The notes under the pieces: generated by a model
Told to the model about the DNA's origin: nothing
The model's input: only the letters and a program-made list of their open reading frames with translations
The model's database searches: none
Program-made: the position numbers and the translations under genes
NCBI GenBank assembly: GCA_904066235.2
Contig: CAJFCV020000005.1
Coordinates: 1,178,001-1,242,000 of the forward strand
Reading direction: 5' to 3'
DNA from: Bursaphelenchus xylophilus
Lineage: Eukaryota; Nematoda; Chromadorea; Rhabditida; Aphelenchoididae
DNA length: 64,000 nucleotides
Shown here: positions 57,701-64,000 of the stretch, one piece after another
Position numbering within the stretch: position 1 is the stretch's first letter
Layout of the letters: each line of letters begins with the position of its first letter

Positions 57701-58670
57701 TGACGTCATGGCAAGCGTGAACAGGTCCGCTCCGAGTGTTTTCACAACTAATTAGAGGCTGACTTCAGGTCATTTTGCATCAACTTTCTCTCCAGCCACA
57801 TGCAAAATCAGGTCAGAATCGTGGATTTTAGTTGTTTTTGGCAAAGCAAAATATTTTCCATTGGATCAAATTTAAAATTTTCCAAAAAATCAATTTTTTT
57901 TATTTTGCACTGTGCAAAAATAGAAAAAAAATGAAAATTTTGTGTAAAATACGATTTTTTTGTTTAAATAAAAAAATGTTTAAAAATGAAAAAATAAAAA
58001 AAAAATTTTTGCACTGTGCAAAGTTGACGATGAACACAAGAAATTTTGGGTAAAATACGATCCACCGTCTTTATCTAACAATTTTCAAACACCTTATTTC
58101 GTATTTCACAACAAGAGCGACATTTTATACAAAAAAAAATTAATTTTTTAATTAAAAAGTAAAAATTGAAAAAATATGGTTAAATACGGAGGAACGTTGC
58201 CCACTCACTTATTAAAGTTAAAATTTAGCTATGCTTGTCCAGACAAAGGCAACATCTTACATAAAAATCTGAAAAAAACTCTTTTTGCACAGTGGAAAAT
58301 CGTCCAAACCTAAATAGAAGGCTAGAAAAGCTGATTTTTCTTGTTAAAATACGCTCAACTATCCTCATCAATCCAAAGAAGTTGATTTTTTTAATAGTAA
58401 CAGCCCATGTTATTCGTATTTTTGACCGACAAAGGAAAGTTTTCGCATAGTGCAATTTTCAATTTTTCGTATAAAATGTCGCTTTTTTGGAAAAAGTGTA
58501 AAAAATTTTGCACATGGCTTTTCTTAAATTGGAACTAATTCCTGAAGCCGTATTTTACCAAAAAGTTATTTTTTTTTCACAGGGCAAAAAAAATTTTGTT
58601 TGCAAAATAAAATAAAATTAAAAAAAAAAATAAAATTTTAAAAATACGATCTCCAAAAAAAAACTCCCTA
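54736..58670. repeat. Mixed field of three short motifs
   Basis: GCACNGTGC palindromes (more than 40 copies, densest at 56750-57450 in about 38-bp quasi-tandem units), CGTATAAAATGTC half-hairpins (54770-55690, 58470) and a CGTATTTTAC box (for example 54975, 55293, 55450, 55583, 55741, 56211, 56387 and 58550) alternate roughly every 100 bp. Short less repetitive patches at 55880-56060 and 57510-57760 show nothing recognisable. Confidence 0.75.
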
Positions 58671-60750
58671 CTTTTCAGATAGCACCATTTCATTGTGACG
58701 TAACGGGAAATGGGGGATCAAAACAACCCTATGAATAATAACGCCGTATCTTATCAAGCGGGCTGGAAATCGCTTGAAGTCGTTTTTTTTGTTTGATAAT
58801 TATAATTGATATAAACTGTGCTTGAAGTTTTTTTCAATTTTTTGAATTTGCTTCTTTATGCAATAAATTAAATTAAATTGCATTTTAAATAAATTTTTAA
58901 CCCAAATTTTTTTCTGTTCTTTTCTTATCTATTAATTTCTCTCTCTATGATAATGCAATATCAATGCGGTTTTGTTTTTTTTTTTGTTTTATAAGTCAAG
59001 CTGTCGATTTTGTAGTATTAAACATATATAATAGTATATGAATCATGGACAATTTTACAAGTACATCATCCCAAGTGTAGCATTCCAAGTTTGTCACAAA
59101 TTAAAGTTCTTTGCTGTTAGCATACTTTGTCAATTCAATTCCTGAAAATTTAAGCTCGAGCTTTCTTTTAGATGAAGCTGAGATATTCAACAAACTTTTC
59201 GTCCGAGAGAGCATGTGAAATGCGGAGAGCGGGAGAGAAATTTTTTTATAACATATCTTTGCTAGTTTTTTGTAGGCAACATTGATTTTTTCTGGAAATA
59301 TTACTCTTTACGGTAGAAATATGCATGAGCCTTTTCATGCCAAGTTTCGAAAAAAATCTCACATTTTCGTTAACTTTTGACCTAAAAATCCTAGTTGTTT
59401 CTGCAAATATCAAGCTAGAAGTCTCGAATATGTCCTACAAAAAAATGAACCTAAGTTTGTGGTAAGTGTCATCAACCGGAAGCGCGTGAAATTTTGAGTT
59501 TATACTAAAAAACCTCTCAAGCATGTTTCATCGTATAAAATGGTATCTTCGCAAAAAATTTTAAAAGTAATTTAAATGGGCTTCTAATCAATTTCCGAAG
59601 GGCTTTGCTTCTAAAATTGACATTTTATACGAAAAAACATCTCAAGCATGTTTCATCGTATAAAATGTCATTTTCATACAATTTCGTGAAAATAAGTTAA
59701 ACGGGCTTCTAATCAAGTCCTGAAAATCTTGGCTTGCACTTTGCATGGAGAGCCGAGATATTCAACGGTCTTTGAGGTCGAGAGACTACGAGGAATGCGG
59801 AGAGCGGCCAGAGAAAAACCACTTTCTGCCCATATCTCCGCCAATTTCGTGCGGAAAAAATTGATTTTTTGTGGAAACATTACTCTCGATGGTAGAAATA
59901 GGTATGAAATTTTTTATTCATACTAAATATCTGTTGTTTCCGCAAAGCGCGTGCTAAAAAATTTACAATTCCTTCAAAACATTGTTTTCGCCGTATCAAA
60001 TGTAATATTATTTTCACCGAAAAAACAACCCGAGTGTATTTCCCGTCTCCCATTTTGCCTCTTCAGAGGGTCCTCGTCGATTGTCGCGCGGTATTGAATG
60101 TCGGAAAGGTATTGGCTGTCTCTCCCCCCTAACCCCTCTCTTCTCCGAATTCTGGGCCCGTTTTACCCACGTTTTCGTCTCGAAAAATTGGAATATGGAT
60201 GGTGAAAAAATGAAAAAATGGCATGGAGAAAATTTGAGAGTAAAAATCAATCGATTTTAAAGACTTTTTAAAAAAATTTTCTTTTTGAAATTTTCGCACA
60301 GTGCGACGAAAATTTTTTTTTTTTTTTTGGAAATTTAAATGTCGCAAATTTGGATAAAACTTGGAAAAAATAGAAAATAAAAATTTTTATGCGATTTGAG
60401 AAATTTTTAGACCGAAATCAACAGAATTTTTTATGATTTTTAATTCGGAAATGAAGAAAATTCAAATTTTTGGCCAAAATTTGATACTTTTTGTGCGATT
60501 CATGGAAGAAAAAGCTTAAATAACAATGTGTGTTATGAAAGGCGTATTTTACAATTCGACTTAAATTTCAAACCGACTAATATATATTTTAAATTTTTTT
60601 GAATTTTTTAAAATTTTATATTTTTTTTTGAAAATAAATCATTTTTAATTTCAAATTACTCTATATTAAGCTAATCTACCTTATCTTTAACCCACTTTTC
60701 ATAGCAAAATTTAATTTTCAAAACCAAAAAATTTCAAAAAAAAATTTTTT
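58671..60750. other. Repeat-rich, no gene seen
   Basis: Contains diverged foldback pieces (59150-59450, 59730-59970), two more CATTTTATACGA hairpins (59510-59550, 59618-59668) and AT-rich runs. A GC-richer patch at 60030-60150 shows no supported frame. Confidence 0.45.
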
Positions 60751-63700
60751 TACTACCTAAAAATTCGGATCCATTTACTCCATTATGCCGTCCAAAAATA
60801 TTTCCACTCATATCCATTACTCTCAATTGCTTCCAGTTCCATTTCCCACATAAGGAACGACCTTTCAAACCCCTCTTCTCTCCGCCTCGACGCTGATTGG
60901 TCGGCCAAACCGAGGCCCCGCCCCCTTTCCGTCTTCCTTTTGAAGGGCCGCTCCGCCCCCCGCGGTTTGGGCGACCATAGGTGGGAAGTTTGGAACGTCC
61001 GGTAGACCCCACTGAGCATGGGGTTATATTCACAAACACCGGCTCTATTTACTTATTTACCAAACAAATATCAACCGGACTCAAAATAAATATTTGAAAA
61101 TGTTTTTTTTCGCGCGCGCGCACCCCACCCCGCGGGGTTTATGCAAATAACCGCAGGGCAACGTGGCTCGCGCAACTTGGACGGGGCCATCGACGAGGGA
61201 TTTGGGATTCGCTGGGATGGGATTTGATTTTTGTTCATGTTTTGGGCATTTATATTGTTTTAGAGGGATCTGATGGAAGTGGTCTTAATTTTTATCGATT
61301 TTTTTAGTATTTGAGTGTTTTAAAATTACCTGCTCGAGACATCGTATTTTAAAAACATTTATTTTTATTTTAATGTTGCTTTGGATTCAAAAAAGTGGTT
61401 TTATCTCAAAAATCATCAAAGTTTCTACCGGGTATCCCTAATTTTCCATTTTTGCAAATTTTGTCTGTTACAGTAACCCAAATATATTATCAATCCTAGA
61501 AAGGCTGTTAAATAGCCTCACCAAGGACATCCACAACTTTTCGCCCCAAAAATTTGATATAATTCATGACTTACATCACTATATTATCCATGACACACCT
61601 GATGTTTAGACTCGTTTTTCACCTAAGCCTCCAAAGCGTATTTTACAAATGAACTTTCTATTATGTTGCAAGGCCTTTTTAAGGCTTGTACTAAATTTTT
61701 TCGTCAGATTTCTGTTAGTTTTCGGCTATATTTTCATTATATTATCCTTGAGGCAGCTGATGGGGGAAGTCTCTATAAAATTCCTCGTTCTCTCAATTTG
61801 ATGTTTTCGCATCCTACGTAATATCAAATATGACATGACTTTTTATTCTAGCAGAATTTAACCTATAAAGGACTATTCTGCTTCTTGCTATAGCTAAATC
61901 TTCGTCATGAGTCATCAAGGTGACCATTTCTTTGCTTTCTCGTATTTTACCCTCTTAGAATGCAGCATAGTAAAGATATTGCTATCTCTACTTTATATAT
62001 ATATATATTGCAACTCTACTCACAACCTGCCTTCTCCATTCTCAATAATCCACCATGACATCCACCCCACCGGCGTACTGTAACCCCAATTCTACAGCCG
62101 AAATAGTAAAAAAAAACGGGAAGAGGGGATTCTCGTAGACTTCGGGGTCCGTCGCGTTTTTATTTTCCAGTCTTATCCCCCCACCCTTGAAAAGAAGAAT
62201 TTTTTTCTCGTCGCTTCTCCGCACCGACCTCTCCATCCTCCAGCCACCTCTACGCGCTGGCTTCGTGGCCAATCGTCGGGACGGGCCCCTAAGCCGCCGC
62301 CACTAGAGCGCACCCCCCTTTCCCCAACCACAGCACTCGTTGACTTTTGGGCCAGAAATTTTTATTATTCCTCCCCGACGTTACAACACCCGCATTCTAC
62401 GTGGAAAATCGATGTTTCGAGGGCTTTTGGGACGGGATTTTTTGGACGAAAAATTTGAATAATTTTTGGAATAGTGCTGGGAATTAGCATAAATTTGACG
62501 GAATATTAAATTTCAGACTTGATATCATGTCTACAATATTTTTCTACCGTATACCGTAATATTCAAAAAAATTTTAATTATGCAAATTTATGCAAATTTC
62601 GGAAATTTTCAAAAAAAAGTGTCTAGAATTAAATTATAAGGTCTGTAAGCAACCCTGAAAAAATTTTAGCCTCCGGCAACGTCTACGTTTCGAGAAAAAC
62701 CCAAAAAGATTCAAAAAAATCCCGAAAAAACAGCGGTCGCTACTGGCCCAGTAGCCGGCTGACCCCGCAGGAACGCGCTGTACGGGAGTGGGATATGTAT
62801 TTATTCTCCGCGAAGCTTGTCAAATATTTACATTCTTGCGTGTGTGTTTCACTTTATCTTCGTCCACCACGCCGGTGTTTGCCGCTGGGAAATATTTGCA
62901 TTGAGCTGGTGTGTACCTTGGCTCCGGCCCTCCGAACTTGATGCTGGACGTTCCAGCATCATCCTCGAGGGGAATGGAGAACTTTACGAGAGAATGAATA
63001 AAAATTTTGGTGGAAAAGAGGCCAAATTAGCGTAAGAGAGCCAAAATGAGATTTTTTGGATTATCCTTTAAAATTCCGGCTAAAAATCGGTGATTTTGGA
63101 AAATTCAAGCTGTCTGGATGATCTAACATTGACCAGAAGGCTATCATAGTTTAATATGATGAATAAAAATCAGCTTTCAAAAGCAGAAAATGAGATTTTT
63201 AGGCTGAAAAATGGAATTCTTGAAGGAAAATGCTGTATCTTCTTCAAACCTTACAAAATCAATTTTTAGCGGCCAAAAAGTTGACTTTAAGATTTTTACC
63301 TTGTACTGCACAGTCTCTACCGTGATATTCAAGAATTATTTTTGCCAACGAAAGACTATAAAGATTGAAGAGAGCCGTCAGAGAAAACATGTTGATTTTT
63401 TGAACTTTTGGCGATATTTTTGCCAATTTTTCAAGTAAAAAGTCAATTTAACTGGCAATTTTTTCAGCCCAAGAATCAAGGATTTTTGGGCAAAAAATTG
63501 GATTTTTTAAAATTTTTAACCCAAAAAAATTTTTGAAAAAAAATCAAAATTTTTTGGCCGAAAAATGTCGCGAAAATCAGTCCAGCGACAAAAAATCCGT
63601 GAGAAAAATCGCTCCAGCGACCTTGCAAACTTACAAATATCGCATGTAAACCACTTGGCCAAAAATTTTTTTGGCCAAATCCAGCTTTTTGGCCCCTCTA

Positions 63701-64000
63701 CAGTACCCCGGATTACACCCGAGATTCCGTGGAATCCATTACTTTTTTTTTTTTAATTCCCTCTTCCAAAAAGAAAAATTCCGTCGGAGCCGGCTCTTAT
63801 TGCAATTTCTGAAGCTCTCCATTTCTGGGGACCGTCAAGGGGGGGGGGATCCTCATTTCGACGCGCCCTGCGGCCATTCACCGTTCCTCAAAAGCCTCCC
63901 CATTTATTGCGCTTTTTATTTCGCACTTTTCTTTTATTTTTAGGACATTTTTGCGGATGACGTTAGAGTCTACACACAACTGAGAGTGTGCAGAGAGGGC
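60751..64000. promoter_or_regulatory. GC-rich islands, possible distal regulatory region
   Basis: Non-repetitive, GC-richer islands at about 60840-61020 (with attggtcgg and ccgccccc), 61110-61220, 62200-62340 and 62740-62970 stand in AT-rich DNA. POU-type octamers ATGCAAAT occur at 61141, 62580 and 62590 and inverted at 62894-62901. A perfect dyad GATGCTGGA-CGT-TCCAGCATC lies at 62940-62960. No coding exon is convincing, so this may be upstream control DNA of a gene right of the window. This is inference only. Confidence 0.3.

Noticed and set aside
62042..62272. 76-codon minus-strand frame
   Set aside because: No domain, no splice signals; it lies in a GC-rich island where long frames are more likely by chance.

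Overview
The window looks like nuclear DNA of a rhabditid-type nematode. The evidence is AT-rich non-coding DNA, introns with gtaag donors and tttcag acceptors, splice acceptors placed directly before start codons as expected for spliced-leader trans-splicing, close gene pairs, and nematode-style globin and secreted cysteine-rich genes. I cannot name the species.

Layout. A tiny RING-finger gene (451-669, minus) lies downstream of a complete 11-exon cohesin STAG/SCC-3 gene (1767-10902, minus). Next come a KISH (TMEM167) and RNase P/MRP subunit RPP20 (POP7) pair on the plus strand (11447-12600), convergent with elongation factor SPT4 (12689-13298, minus). From 13.5 to 19.1 kb lies a nest of inverted-repeat transposons: a 504-bp hAT-type MITE, a tandem-repeat foldback, and a 3.68-kb hAT-type element carrying a broken HSP90 copy. 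Removing them restores an 86-codon reading frame. An uncharacterized three-exon gene follows (19402-20759, minus). From 21 to 38 kb the DNA is mostly foldback elements and MITEs, with two small secreted cysteine-rich genes (30047-30361 plus; 31716-33121 minus). An MCFD2-like EF-hand gene (38481-42452, plus) holds a 2.7-kb palindrome in its second intron. A two-domain globin gene (44831-51886, plus) follows. The last 12 kb has no gene I can support. It holds short hairpins, fields of a GCACNGTGC palindrome, and near the right edge GC-rich islands with POU-type octamers that may regulate a gene beyond the window.

The recognised genes are mainly housekeeping: cohesin, transcription elongation, tRNA processing and secretory-pathway factors. 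KISH and MCFD2 both act in the early secretory pathway but are 27 kb apart, so they are not evidence of a functional cluster. The unusual content is the repeat architecture: nearly every long intron is filled by palindromic or tandem repeats, several nested in one another, and a 15-bp motif recurs in introns and outrons, mostly in the direction of transcription.
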